NCBI GenBank assembly: GCA_954871525.1
Contig: OX940871.1
Span: 27,130,586 to 27,194,585 of the forward strand
Source of the DNA: Parietaria judaica
Taxonomy: Eukaryota > Streptophyta > Magnoliopsida > Rosales > Urticaceae
DNA length: 64,000 nt
Reading direction: 5' to 3'
Both the position numbers and the translations under genes were made by a program. How positions within the stretch are numbered: position 1 is the first letter of the stretch; each line of letters begins with the position of its first letter. A model generated the notes under the pieces. The model saw only the letters and a program-made list of their open reading frames with translations. It ran no database searches and was not told where the DNA came from. Below, piece after piece: positions 37,028-49,010 of this stretch.

Positions 37028-38133
37028 TTTAATAAATATTCTAGAAAAATTCTAATTTTTAATATTCTCTAATTTTCGATTTAAATAACAATGACATTTT
37101 GACCCTAGGTGAAAAAACTATCATTACCATAAATCTCAAACCGTTTATCCGAATGACACGATTCAAAAAGAAAAAAAGTCATTATAATTTAATTTTCCAC
37201 AACCCTGGAGGTGTCCAAGAAATAGATTCATTCATCTTTTTTACAGTTTCCAAAATTTTACCAAAATTTAATTCTTTTGCCACTTTTATGGTACTCAGGC
37301 ATTTTGTGACAAATGACATAAAACAAGTCTAATTGGTTATATTTTATGTTCAATAAGCATAATAAATGCGATGTCATTCATATGAAGTTACAAAGGGGAC
37401 TAATGGACATATACGTACTTAAGTTTCGATGATGGTGAAGAACTTTCACAAACTTTGATAACATTCAACTATAGCTCAAAGATGAACCCTTTAGTACGTA
37501 ACCAGAATCGAGAGTCCATTGATACAATCGGATAATATGAATCTATTTTTTTGTATTCTTATGATTCTCATCAAATGGGTAATTTACCGTACTGCCTTTT
37601 TTATGATACTACCCTAATATATGATTATTGCTTTGTAAGCTACTCACTCAACGCCCGACGGGTGATGAATTTGTTGAATTAGTTATGAGTACTTATTTGC
37701 TTTCCACAAATCATAATAAGGAAATCATACATTTATTATCCATATATGCATTATGCAACCTATCCCGGTCCACCATCTAATCCCAAAATGATGGCATTGG
37801 GATTACACTCGTAATCTTAATCCATTAAATCAAAGACCATGTAAGTTGAACCATATAAGTCCATGATAGCTCAGGATATCAAGCGATTTCATCTGATCAT
37901 CATTATGACTTTATCATACTTTTTGTGAGTGGGATTAACATCTGAATAGAGGGCATATATGTCCAACACTTACGTGATGCAAGTCTTGGATGACGCGGGA
38001 TGCGAGTCTTGGAGGCTGGGTACACGAAGGGCAGTTTGACCAAAGTTTGGGTATTTTTACCCTAATATCTCATATAACTTACAAAAAAATAAAAAAAATG
38101 TAATAAAAAAAATAAAGAAAAAGATAAATAAGT
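37028..38133. other. Intergenic region upstream of DUS
   Basis: AT-rich with no conserved reading frame. No bounded mobile element found. Confidence 0.5.
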
Positions 38134-38173
38134 TGGGCCAACATATAGCACATAAGTCTCCAACAAAAGCCCA
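38134..38173 (+). promoter_or_regulatory. Paired site II-type elements of the DUS gene
   Basis: TGGGCC at 38134-38139 and AGCCCA (reverse of TGGGCT) at 38168-38173 lie 50-90 bp before the start codon. TGGGCY site II elements are typical of housekeeping and ribosome-biogenesis promoters bound by TCP factors, which suits a tRNA-modification enzyme. Confidence 0.5.
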
Positions 38174-38221
38174 TCTCAAAAAGATTCTCAGCTGAGAAGC
38201 GAAGATTCCCTCGATTCAGCC

Positions 38222-40733
38222 ATGGAATCACCCCCTCATCTCATGAAACCCAAAACCCTAGCCTCGCTCTCTCTCCTCTCCGCGCCCATGGCGTCCACTC
38301 TCGCCCGCCTCCCCGAGCCGGACCTCCTCGACGACCTCCTCTGCTCCGACCAGCGACGGCGGCCGCCGGAGGAAGAAGAGCCGATCTCGCCGAGCCCGTG
38401 TTTGCGCGGCGAATCGCGCGCCGAGAGAGCGTGGAGCCACTGGAGCCGGCTCGGGAGGCCGAAGCTGATCGTGGCGCCGATGGTGGACAACTCGGAGCTG
38501 CCGTTTCGGATGCTCTGCCGGAAGTACGGCGCCACCGCGGCCTACACTCCGATGCTGCACTCTCGCATCTTCTCCGAGAACGAAAAGTATCGCTCCCAGG
38601 AATTCACGACTTGCAAGGTTTGTGATTCCAATTTTTATTTCGCATTTCCATGAACTTAGGGGCGAAACCGCGATCGGAAACCGTTAGTTTTGTGATTGAT
38701 ATTGATTTGAGTTTTCGACTTTTACATATCTGGGAATTGCCGCAGCGGTTGTGCAAAACCGGTTTCTCGGCAAATCTCACTAGGGCCGAGAAAAAACCGG
38801 CATTTTGAGCTAATTTTGGTTCCGGTATTGGTTTCCGATTTTCACAAATCAAGTATAGGGTCACCTAATCGTTGCCGAGAAAAAAACCAGTTTTTAACGG
38901 ATTTTTAATATTAAAAACGGTCAATGCTATGGAACCCTGAGCGCCCATCGGTGTGTAAAGTTCAATTTTTGTTGGCAGATTGCTAATTGATCGGCATAAT
39001 TCGCGCCGTTTACTCTTTCTTTTAGCAGAATTCAATTAGAATTTAGTGATTAGATTCTGTTAGGCTATGGAATTTGAAGGCTTCGGTTCCTTTTTTGTGG
39101 GAAGTTTGATCTTCGTTTCAAATTTGAAGGCTTTAATGGGGTTCTGTTAAGCTTGCAAGACTATTGTTAATGTGAGAAGTAACCCGTGACCTTATACATC
39201 ATGTTGAGTCCCTGTGTCTTTTTACGGGTTTGGTATAAAAAGATAGGGCCTCGAAAGTCGAAAATGATTATGGCGATGCTTTGTTGTTGTTCGCCATTGT
39301 TACCGTCAGACATAAATGTCGAAACATGGTAGTTTATTAATGTTGCTCTGAATTGCAGGAGGATCGCCCACTGTTTGTGCAGTTTTGCGCAAATGACCCG
39401 GACATCTTGCTTGAAGCTGCACGGAGAGTCGAGCCTTACTGTGACTATGTCGACATCAATTTGGGGTAACAACTCTTTCAGTTTCCATCTAAGATCACTT
39501 GAAAATATCCCATCGGCCTTGTTAAATGATCAACGATCAGTGAAAATTGAATCGACAACCCACTTACACTAAATAGTTGGGACTTTTCGACAATCGGCAA
39601 CGGTTCCGCCTTAAGTCAGAACCGTTAATGGAACGGCGATTGATCTGCCTCAGCCTGCGAATATTGAAAACTTTGATATCTGAACACCGTTTTTTTTACC
39701 GATTTATTGGAATGCCAATTTATGAATTGTTATTCGGTAGAAAACCGGTATTTGGTTGAAATTTCATAAAAATAGTTGTGGTCCAAATCTTCTTTAGCGA
39801 AGAAAAAATCTGACTCTCAAAGCATTGAAGGAAAAATAAGTTAAATATGTCTAAAAAATTACAATTTGAAAAGAAAAGTGCTAAAGCTAAAGCAATTTTG
39901 TAGTAACGCTTGATATCATTGTTCAGTGTTTTAGCTTTGGCTTTTCCTGAAACTTGTAACTTTGCTGGAGTGTTCCCGAGTTGACTGTGCTCCTGAAACC
40001 TTAACACAGGTGTCCGCAGCGGATTGCACGGCGCGGAAACTATGGCGCTTTTCTGATGAATGACCTCCCTCGCGTGAAATCCCTAGTAGAGAAACTAGCC
40101 CAAAACCTTCAAGTCCCCGTCTCCTGCAAAATCCGGCTTTTCCCGGATTTGAAAGACACAATAGCCTACGCCCAAATGCTGGAGGCAGCTGGTTGTTCGC
40201 TTTTAGCAGTTCATGGCCGGACCAGAGATGAAAAGGACGGGAAAAAAATTAGGGCAAACTGGGAGGCTATCAAAGCCGTGAAGGAATCGGTCGGAATTCC
40301 TGTTCTCGCCAACGGGAATATAAGGCACATGGAAGACGTCCGTGCCCTTTTAGCCGAGACCGGCGTGGAGGGAGTTCTCTCGGCGGAGTCTCTTCTCGAG
40401 AATCCAGCGCTTTTCGCCGGATTCCGCACTGCTGAATGGGCAGCCGGTGGCAGAGACGGGAACCTCGACCAGGGAGATCTAGTGGTAGAGTATCTTAAGC
40501 TCTGCGAGGAGTTTCCAGTGCCGTGGCGGATGATCCGGGCCCACGTGCACAAGATGTTGGGCGAGTGGTTCAGGCTTCAACCGCAGGTTAGAGACGAGTT
40601 AAACGCTCAGTCGACGCTTTCTTTCGAGTTTCTCCATGGCTTGGTGGGTTGGCTTCGAGAGCTCGGTGTGAGGATTCCGCTGTCTCTCGAGCACGACGGG
40701 TCAGTAGCTGAAGAAGATTCTTCGTCATCGTGA
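38222..40733 (+). CDS. tRNA-dihydrouridine synthase, Dus1 type
   Basis: Three exons: 38222-38617, 39359-39465 and 40010-40733, giving 408 residues. It is an FMN-dependent enzyme that reduces uridine to dihydrouridine in the D-loop of tRNA (positions 16/17 for the Dus1 class). Landmarks in order: the TIM-barrel start [20 protein letters not shown] (about 80-99), [20 protein letters not shown] with the catalytic cysteine at residue 169, [29 protein letters not shown], and a helical C-terminal region around [10 protein letters not shown]. Introns are GT-AG. In-frame Met codons at residues 8 and 23 offer shorter starts, the last (ATGGCG at 38288) in a strong context. The gene converges on the dioxygenase, 895 bp separating the two stop codons. 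Confidence 0.95.
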
Positions 40734-41627
40734 CACGACCTCTGACATTTTCGTTGTCTTACTTTTATCAGCAATGAAAAATAGAGGTATAAAAGGGTAA
40801 AAAGGTCATTTTTGGATGATTAATTATCCCCTAAGCATGAACCAGTTTTGGTAAGTAACCATTGATTATTTGATTATACCATTTTTGATAGCAGCTAATT
40901 TGTACCCTATTAAAAGAACATGTTATTCTTGTTTAATTTTTTATCCACATCAAAAGATGTACTATATATTTAATGTTTTATTAACATTATATTTTGATCA
41001 GTGTGTTTCAATTTTGTTCACTTTATATCTATCAATTAATTATCATAGTTATCAATTAATCTAGAAACATGTAAGATATTCTATAAGATTTGGAAAATAT
41101 AATGAATTTGTTAAAAATATTCTTAAACAAAATATGCATTGCAATTAATCTAGGAACCCTTAAGATGAAAGTTAAATAAAATTTGGATAATATAAGAAAA
41201 TTATCGAAAAAATATTCTTGAACAATATGTGTCGCACATATGGTACTACGGATAAATAAACTAGATTCGATGAACGTTTCATAAAATTGGAGAGATGTAA
41301 TAAAATTGTTTTTAAAAAAAAAATCTTAAATTATTGAAATTTAAGCAAATTTCAGAGGCTAGTACAGGTCAATAAATTAATTTATGATATTATCACGAAG
41401 CAACAAACGAGTTAATTAACCAGTTACACTTCAGCAAATTATAAAACAAAACGGTTTATTATTGAAATTTTACCGGCCGTTTCCGAATCTCGGTGACTCG
41501 TCAAAGAAAATTACAAAGAGATTTATTATTATTTATAAACAGAATGTCACAAACTTAGAATATACAGTCCGATATTGTTTTGTTAATAATTTATTAACAT
41601 AACCCTTACTAAACGGAAGGTCAGATA
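40734..41627. other. Intergenic space between convergent genes
   Basis: AT-rich. It should hold the 3' untranslated regions of the DUS gene (plus) and the dioxygenase (minus). No other feature seen. Confidence 0.5.
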
Positions 41628-44600
41628 CTACACAAAATTGGTTAAGACCTTTCTAACCAAATGCTCACCGTAGACCGCCCGCCCGAACCCCTCCGACCCG
41701 CCCGTTTTCTGTTTGCAGATCTCCAAAGGCTCCACAGCAGTGTCGAAATTAGTCTACAAAAGTAAATTAAGGCAATAAACATTTCAGACTTAAATAGCCA
41801 AGAGCATACAAACCACGCCAAAATAAGTTTCACTTGCCTCGTAGAAATACGCGACGGATACGCGGAATTTCGGGGACTTGTTGATGACTCGATGTAAAGT
41901 CGATTCGTACAAGCCGTTTGTGTAAATCTAGGTAGTCAACTCTGGGTTTATGATTTGGGAGCAGTTTTGCTTAAATAAGAAGTAACTTGTGTCGAAAGAT
42001 TTGAGTTCACCTTTAACATGTCGCCGATATTGCAAACAAATGCTCCGGGAATGGGAGGAGCTGATATCCATTCGCCGGAAAGATTTCTCACCTTACAAAG
42101 TTCACAACATATGAAAATTAATTGTCATCATACACAGATGAAAAAGTTGGGACGAAATTACGAGTAAAATTATTCAATTCTCTATTTTTAATGAGAATAT
42201 TCTTTAGATTTTTCGAAAAGAAACTAAATCGACTCATGTCAAATTCAAATAGAATATAATGATCAAAATTAATCTTAGGATTGTTATAAGAATCGATAAT
42301 GAAAACGAAGCAAAAACGAACACGTAGTAAGCCCCGATTTGATGCAGCTAATAAGAGCAATTAGGGTTTCTGAATCTCTCACTTATTGCCAATGTACAAT
42401 AATAACTCAATTAAGTACTTGGAGCATAATAAAAGACTTAGAAAAAAAAAACTAAAATGACTTTCTTGCCCCTCCGGATTAGCAAGAGAAAACAACAAAA
42501 GCAGTATAATTTGGTACCTGAAGTGCTGTTATATCTTCATCTTGATTGACCAAAGTCAATAGACCTGCCATACTCAAACCCGTTAATTAAGAAACCGTGT
42601 TCGATGAGAAAAGATTTGCATTTTTTACGATACAAAAGATATCAAAAGCCGTACCATAATCAGTGTGAGCTCCACTAGATTTGTCGACCAAAACGATATG
42701 AACAAACAAAAATTAGTAAAATCAAACTACACAGAACGCAAAATTATTAACCAAGATGAGGTTTATTTGTTACCATCCAACATCGTTCATTGGAATATCC
42801 GAATATCCATAGCATTTGTGACGGGTTTTCCCGGGTAACCGATAATACGTGTCACCCATAACGCATCTCCAGCTCTATTGCCTTCAAATTCGTACGGCGA
42901 TCCACCCAGAGCCAAAGCAACTCCCCGCAATATGTTCCGTGAAAGATCTATAAGAAAAAAGAAACCAAAACAATAAATAAAATTATGACGGATAAAAAAA
43001 CGCACAAGAGAGAAATTTGTGTTGAGTTTATCAAACTTGCCTGTACATAATCTGATATAATCTTCCACTGTTTCCTTGAAGTTTGGAGGATCATTAGGCC
43101 TGAGTTAAGATATTTCAAAGTGAAAAAGCATGAAAATATAATTAAAAATTGACTTAAAGAAATATAAAATGACCGAGTAGAAGAAAATAATTTGTAGATT
43201 TTGTGATAATGAATTATAAATATCATTAATTCAATCATGAAATTACTCTTATACACTTATATCTGATGATAAAAATATATTAATAACAATACCTAATTCT
43301 TCATATACATAACTACATAAGGATACTAGATCATTAGCAAAATTTACACTAACTAACTAAGTATATAATCCGTATTTGGTAAGTCTGAAACAGGTTTTTT
43401 TTCTTCTGTTTTAGCAATATATATACACTAATTATTATTTATTAGCTAATTAAGTTCATTTCCGTTTTAGCCTTGTCACGACCGAGCCATAATTGGGTCC
43501 TTAGTCATCAATGAATATGATCTCAACCATAAATCGGCCCCTCTCATGTGGAGCAGCAGAAATTCGGTTGCGCTTCGTGCATAGTTTGTTCGTAATCACG
43601 GTTCCCGTTACGGAATCCGAATCCTGGATGTATAAAAATAATAGATTTTTACGTGATAATCCCTAACTTTCTATATTTGTAGAAAGGCGTTTACAAAACC
43701 AACTTTACAATCTTCGTCATACGTCTTACACCTTATAATAGTATTTTGATATGATTTAACGCACGCAAAGAAATATTAAAGCGATACACGTTACTGGCAC
43801 AGGCGCACGCACGGGCGTGCACAAACACGAAAGCCTCTGTTTCACGTACCACAGATTATAACCTTCCATAACTTTGCCAAGATCTCCATAAGCCCCTGGT
43901 TTCAGCTCTTTGTAACACTGTTGCAAAATTAAAAAATACAAATATAAAGCAGTTAATTGGTACGACCCGAGATCTCTATCCCGTAACGCGAGTTATTACG
44001 CTTCCACTCACCAATGATCACCTAAAACGGAACTTTTCGAAAGTGCACAAAATCGTAAATTAATGCGTATACATGTAATCCACGAGCGAGACTTACATCA
44101 ATGGCCTCATGCATATCCGGTACGCCTTTAGTTACATTCTCCCCAATCCTTTGATATCCTCTGCACGAAGAATTGACAGGCTATGAGATCGAAACTTTTA
44201 CATGATAATTCAAATAATAAAAGCGATTTTTTAAATATAAAACCAACCTATATCCACTGGCTGAAGTCATCTTGATTTTGATTTTCTCTTCATATGGAAG
44301 TTCGAAGAACTTGTGAGCCGATTCCCTCACTTCTTTTACAAGCGAATCGGGTATGCCGTGTCCTGTCTGCTCAATCATGAATTCCGATTTCATTTAAATG
44401 TTTAAAGGTCATCTTTTTCTTCTTTTTAATCTCCGAAGAAAATAAGATCTTCTGAATATAATTCTCGGTCCAATTCATTTCTAAGGCATAGCGTTTATTT
44501 CACCGAAACACCAAAAAACAAAGTACAAAATCTTTGTCCAATTCTAATCAAACTCTATGGTAACATTTAAAGAGCATATCATTAAGAAAAGACGGTGCTC

Positions 44601-45332
44601 CTCCGGGTCCGTGAGACGTTCGGTTAAATACGATGTATTATAAAACATTTGGTCATTAAATGAGGAGGTATCTGCCGCATAAGTATACCGATAAAGTAGT
44701 GTTTCGGCAGCATAATCCCGTTCGTTTGTTTATCACGGATTAAATACTCAATGTTACGTGGGTACCGAATTTGAACACGAACGGGAACTAACCCGCGAGA
44801 AACAAAAAACGGGATCGTAACGCCTAAAGAATATCCCTTAAATAAATTCATTTGTACAGAATCTAGCCTAAAAAACACTGATATATTGGAATATTCTATA
44901 TAGCTAGAGACCATCAACAGAATCTCATCCATTTATTTAATCATGGATTAGCTCAAAGATTCTACTTTTTGCAAGTGGTGTCGTTTCTCGTGATTTGGGA
45001 GAATCTTCACCAGAATTTCTACTTTTTGTTTCTGGGTTTTCGATAGAAAAAAATCTCCATTGAAAAGAATGAAAATGGCTGACCGCGTAAAAGAAGCCAT
45101 TTTCTGAGCAAGCTCGATCTAATTGACGGACGACATCAGAGACAAGCGGGTCTTGACCCATCCTCGGATCATCGCACTTGGCCAAGAGAGGACTCATATC
45201 TTCATGCAAACAAACAAACAAAATATATACTCAAATTCAAACATGTATATATATATACGTATAAGAAGATTGAGATGATTTGAGAGATGGGTTTTCACCG
45301 ATTACGGGGATGGACTTGAAATCTGTGGCCAT
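41628..45332 (-). CDS. 2-oxoglutarate/Fe(II)-dependent dioxygenase (At3g50210-like), with an apparent frameshift
   Basis: Twelve minus-strand exons: 45332-45299, 45199-45084, 44366-44248, 44160-44097, 43917-43850, 43099-43041, 42947-42774, 42674-42655, 42564-42518, 42091-42011, 41927-41838 and 41753-41628. Every junction keeps phase except within exon 7, where the family reading frame is lost between GYPG and NDVG: exon 7 is one base short (or two long). Allowing for it, the product is about 332 residues, a normal length. Landmarks: [11 protein letters not shown] start, [35 protein letters not shown] (iron ligands H and D), LHRV (third ligand H), FRVS (2-oxoglutarate-binding Arg and Ser), and YGEHLV near the end. 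Introns 6 and 11 use GC donors. The substrate is unknown. The gene may be a young pseudogene, or the base may be an assembly error. Confidence 0.85.
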
Positions 45333-45552
45333 GGCTGTCGGCAGATTCTGCAGGTTCGAGTGAATTCTGCTTTGACGATTATTAAATTTATTATGAAGCA
45401 GAGCTTGTCGACAGGGGGAGAGTGGGGCCAAAACCGGTTCCGAATTAACTCGAGAGTAAAAATAAAAATGATAAGACTATTTTTTATAAGGTAAAATTCA
45501 TTATCTAGTGATAGGAAGTTGGTAAAAATCGGACGTTCTAAAATTTTAAATT
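45333..45552 (-). promoter_or_regulatory. Short leader/promoter of the dioxygenase, with in-frame upstream ATG
   Basis: Only 220 bp separate the start codon from the MULE-type element at 45553. An ATG at 45431-45429 is in frame with the start at 45332 with no stop between, and would add 33 residues without any Asp or Glu. Family members start at the downstream Met, which I prefer. Confidence 0.45.
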
Positions 45553-47003
45553 GGGTAATTAGCGGCATAAATGGTCAGAGTTTTTGAATTCCCTTAGGCA
45601 TGATGCCAATGCCAAAAAACGACGGCAAAAGTCTCCAATGTGCACTAATCACACTAATTACAAAATTTCATCTAACTAATTGGATGACTGTTAGTCAAAT
45701 GATGATGTGGCAGTGTTGACCGCCACGCGGACATCTACATGGCATGCCACGTCATTTTTAATTTATTTCCCACGTTATATTTTTTTGCAATTCTTTTACG
45801 TGGCTCACTTTTCTTCTCGCCTTCTCTCGTTGACACGTGTCCATTCTCTCTTTCCCACACTATGACATGTGCCATCTAAATAACTAGCCTTTTTTTTTTT
45901 TGCTTTTGTAAGGTTGAAACCCAGAGCCCAAAGAAAGAAAACACTAAACCACCGAAGTTATTTGGTGACAGAATGTACTGAATATGACAATTTAAATAGC
46001 AAACATATTAAGAGATTATCAAGATAAGTATAATTAACTAAACCAATAGGAAATAATCTCGTGTAATTGGCATGCCAAGTAGACCACATTATCTAAAGTT
46101 TGGTTTTAGTTGGACTTTATCAAGATAAGTATAAAATTTCTCAACAATCAAAAGGGTTTACGTTAGTCGAGTCCTATTATTCATTTTTTCAAAATTTCTA
46201 TAGATTTATGATCCACATGTTTATTAACTAATCATAATAAGCTAGCTACAATAGCTTATGCTAAACTCATTTTATTTATTTAATTACTCATGATATTGTT
46301 AATAAATAGATAAATTTATTTCATATTTATTTTACTTTATTAAATTATCATAAGATATAAGTATTTAAAACCTATAAGTAGGATAATATATACAATTTTA
46401 GTAGTATTTTCAGCCACTACCCGAAAATAAATTTATAAATAGGATAATATTTACAACTATAGTAGTATTTTCAACCACTACCCGAAAAAATGACGGATAA
46501 TAATAAAAAAAATATCTCACATATTAATGGATATGTTTGTTATTTAAATTGTTATATCCATTACATTTTGACACCAAATACTTTTGATCTAGTAATTCAG
46601 TATTTTGTTTATCTGGGTTTGGTTCATGGATTCCAAAATATAAATATAAAATATTTTGGTTACTTATTTGGATGACACGTGGGACAATGTGGGAGAGAGA
46701 GAGAAAATGTACATGTGGCAACGTTGGAGAGGGCGAGAAAATAAGTAGTCCACGTAAAAAAATTAAAATAAAAAAGATGTGGCAATTTTTTTTTAAAAAA
46801 ATGACATGGCGTGCCACGTAGATGTCCGCGTGTCAGTCAACACTGCCACATCACTATTTGACTAACAATCATCCAATTAGTTGAATGAAATTTTGCGATT
46901 AGAGTGATTAGTGCACATTGGGGACTTTTGCCGTCATTTTTGGGCATTGGCATCATGCCTAAGGGAATTCGAAAACCTTGGCCACTTATGCCGCTAATTA
47001 CCC
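45553..47003. mobile_element. Large Mutator-like element (non-autonomous) upstream of the dioxygenase
   Basis: It begins 'GGGTAATTAGCGGCATAAAT' and ends with the inverted complement. The terminal inverted repeats extend about 250 bp. The flanks TTTTAAATT (45544-45552) and TTTTAAAAT (47004-47012) match at 8 of 9, a Mutator-type target duplication. The interior is AT-rich with a 61-bp tandem repeat (46381-46489). No transposase frame is visible. Confidence 0.87.
46381..46489. repeat. 61-bp tandem duplication inside the MULE-type element
   Basis: Two copies beginning 'GGATAATATATACAATTTTA' (46381) and the similar run at 46442, both ending in CCACTACCCGAAAA. Confidence 0.8.
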
Positions 47004-47389
47004 TTTTAAAATTAGTGATATTCATTGTTTTCTTCTCATTTTGTAATTTTCACTTTAATCTTCTACGACACAAAACTTTTAGACGATATAATTGACGCTC
47101 GATTTTACAACATCAACCCCCTTCGTATCCACGACCTAACGTTGTTGTTGCCTTGCCGGAATCCGAATTTCAAGGTCAGTCATTTTTTTGTGTTTCGATT
47201 TTGGCTCTCGAACCTGTGTATCGCATTTGATATTAGGGATCTCGATTGTGGTAGGTTTACATTATTTGGGTTAAGATTTTTTAAGGATATTTATTTTCAT
47301 ATGACTTTGGTGTTCGAATGCAAGGGTGAGATTACTCGGTGACATCCGACAGACTTTGGTGTTAGGGAAAAGCGAATCGTCTCAGGATC

Positions 47390-47530
47390 TTGTTTTCCGT
47401 ATTCGAGAGTAAAATCACCGAAGTCGGTGTTTTCATCACCGAATTCGGTCTTAATATCCCTGAATGATAGGTAAACCCAAATTTGAACATTGAACACCGA
47501 AGTCGATGATAATATCCTCGAATGAGTAAA
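47390..47530. repeat. Degenerate minisatellite-like repeat
   Basis: Units such as 'ATCACCGAAGTCGGTG' and 'ATCACCGAATTCGGTC', then 'ATATCC.TGAATG', recur with spacing of about 24-30 bp. They resemble the units at 16646-17060. Confidence 0.5.
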
Positions 47531-47827
47531 TTCTATTTAATTCTACAATGACGTTTTGGCTTGGGGTTAAATTATATATAATTCTATTTAATACCTCGTT
47601 TTAGCATAAAGTTCCAATTGTCTATATGTGACAAATAATTTAGTCATATAATGACGTAAACTAACATCAGAAAGTACTACTAGTATACGGTTACCTATTA
47701 AAGAATTTATCAAATATTTATTCAATCATAAATTAGATTTATATTTTATAATTTTCTTATTACTATTATTCACCATCATTTATAATCTTTACCATATATC
47801 AAGAATTCGCCAATACAATAGCTGTCA
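47531..47827. other. AT-rich intergenic stretch
   Basis: Nothing recognisable. Confidence 0.5.
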
Positions 47828-48429
47828 TGTAGGAAATGCCTGAATCGGGATTTAAGTCCATTTGACTTTCGGGTCTGACCCGACCACATTTAATATGCAC
47901 GGTATTTGTGAGACGGTAATTAATTAATTAATTATGACCTAATGGGCTTGAACCCATTTACTGGGCCCAAAAGCCCATTAGGTCATTTAACCATGTGGAC
48001 TATTTAGGCCACAAGGAGCTCACAAATTCATAGACCCTACCTCCAGAGAATCAGAAAATTCGCCCCATCCTCTAGCAATACATAGGACAAGTTTTCTCTC
48101 CTCGTTTTCTTGTCGGTTTGTCGTTCAATCACCGATGTAGACCTAGTTGTCAGTCAAGGAGATTTTCGGTCTTAGAGACGTTCTCGCAGCGACGTGGTAG
48201 ACGAGATAGAGGCTTTGCATCTGTGAAGCACGATCCGAATCTCACCGATCCCGAGCACACAATCCATGGAGAAATCGGCATATTTCAGTATTGTTGGCAA
48301 AAGTACCAAAAGTATGGTAATGTATCGATTCTCTTATCTAAATATTCGAATTTAATCTAGATCATTAATGCAATGATATCCCAGGATTTCCGCACCCGAG
48401 ATTGAGAAAAGTCATCGAAAAACTCAACA
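47828..48429 (-). mobile_element. Solo LTR, ~600 bp family, copy 2
   Basis: Read on the minus strand it starts 'TGTTGAGTTTTTCGATGACT' and ends '...GGCATTTCCTACA'. It matches 23844-24446 across its length, including the block 'TAATGGGCTTTTGGGCCCAG'. The flanks TGTCA (47823-47827) and TATCA (48430-48434) match at 4 of 5, consistent with a 5-bp LTR target duplication. No internal region adjoins it. Confidence 0.7.
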
Positions 48430-48606
48430 TATCAAACTTTTACAATTTATTTTGTATTATAAATCTGTCAAAATAATACATATTAAAATTATGCTACATA
48501 GTACATATTATGAATTTGCTAAAATTATACTGAATTACGATATGATTTTATTTTTGGTTTTAACAACACTATATAAAGTAAATATCTTAGCAGTATTCCA
48601 TAAAAA

Positions 48607-48765
48607 AATTCGGTAAGTGTCGACCATCCGTCGATACTCCTCGATAACTGTCGATAACGATAAGCTATAGTTTTAATAATTTTCCATCGATAATTCTCTA
48701 AAATCCATCGATAATCTTTAAAAAGGCAACCGGTTTATTTGAAAAAAATAATATTTTGAACCTTG
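48607..48765. mobile_element. CAAGG-family element, right part
   Basis: CGATAA-rich sequence ending '...TATTTTGAACCTTG' at 48765, the inverted terminus of the family. The left terminus was not found, so this is a partial or strongly diverged copy. Confidence 0.45.
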
Positions 48766-49010
48766 GTAAGAATAAGAAGTATGAAGCACAACCCTTTAGA
48801 TTCCACTTAAAATTTGAAGCAATTGTCACGTATTGAATTCTTCAAAATACCAAAGTACATAGGAGGATCTTCCAATCTACACATATGTATAACTTCCTTT
48901 ATTTCAATGACTTTAATTACATAACCAAAATAAAAATTATTCTCATCATTCTATTTTTAACAAACAAAAAAAAACCTAAAACTTCCCAAAAAGTACATTA
49001 TAAATACCAA

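Noticed and set aside
43020..43040. GT donor alternatives for dioxygenase intron 6
   Set aside because: The nearest GT (AAGTTTG) would shift the frame out of the conserved DLSRN continuation; only the GC donor keeps phase.
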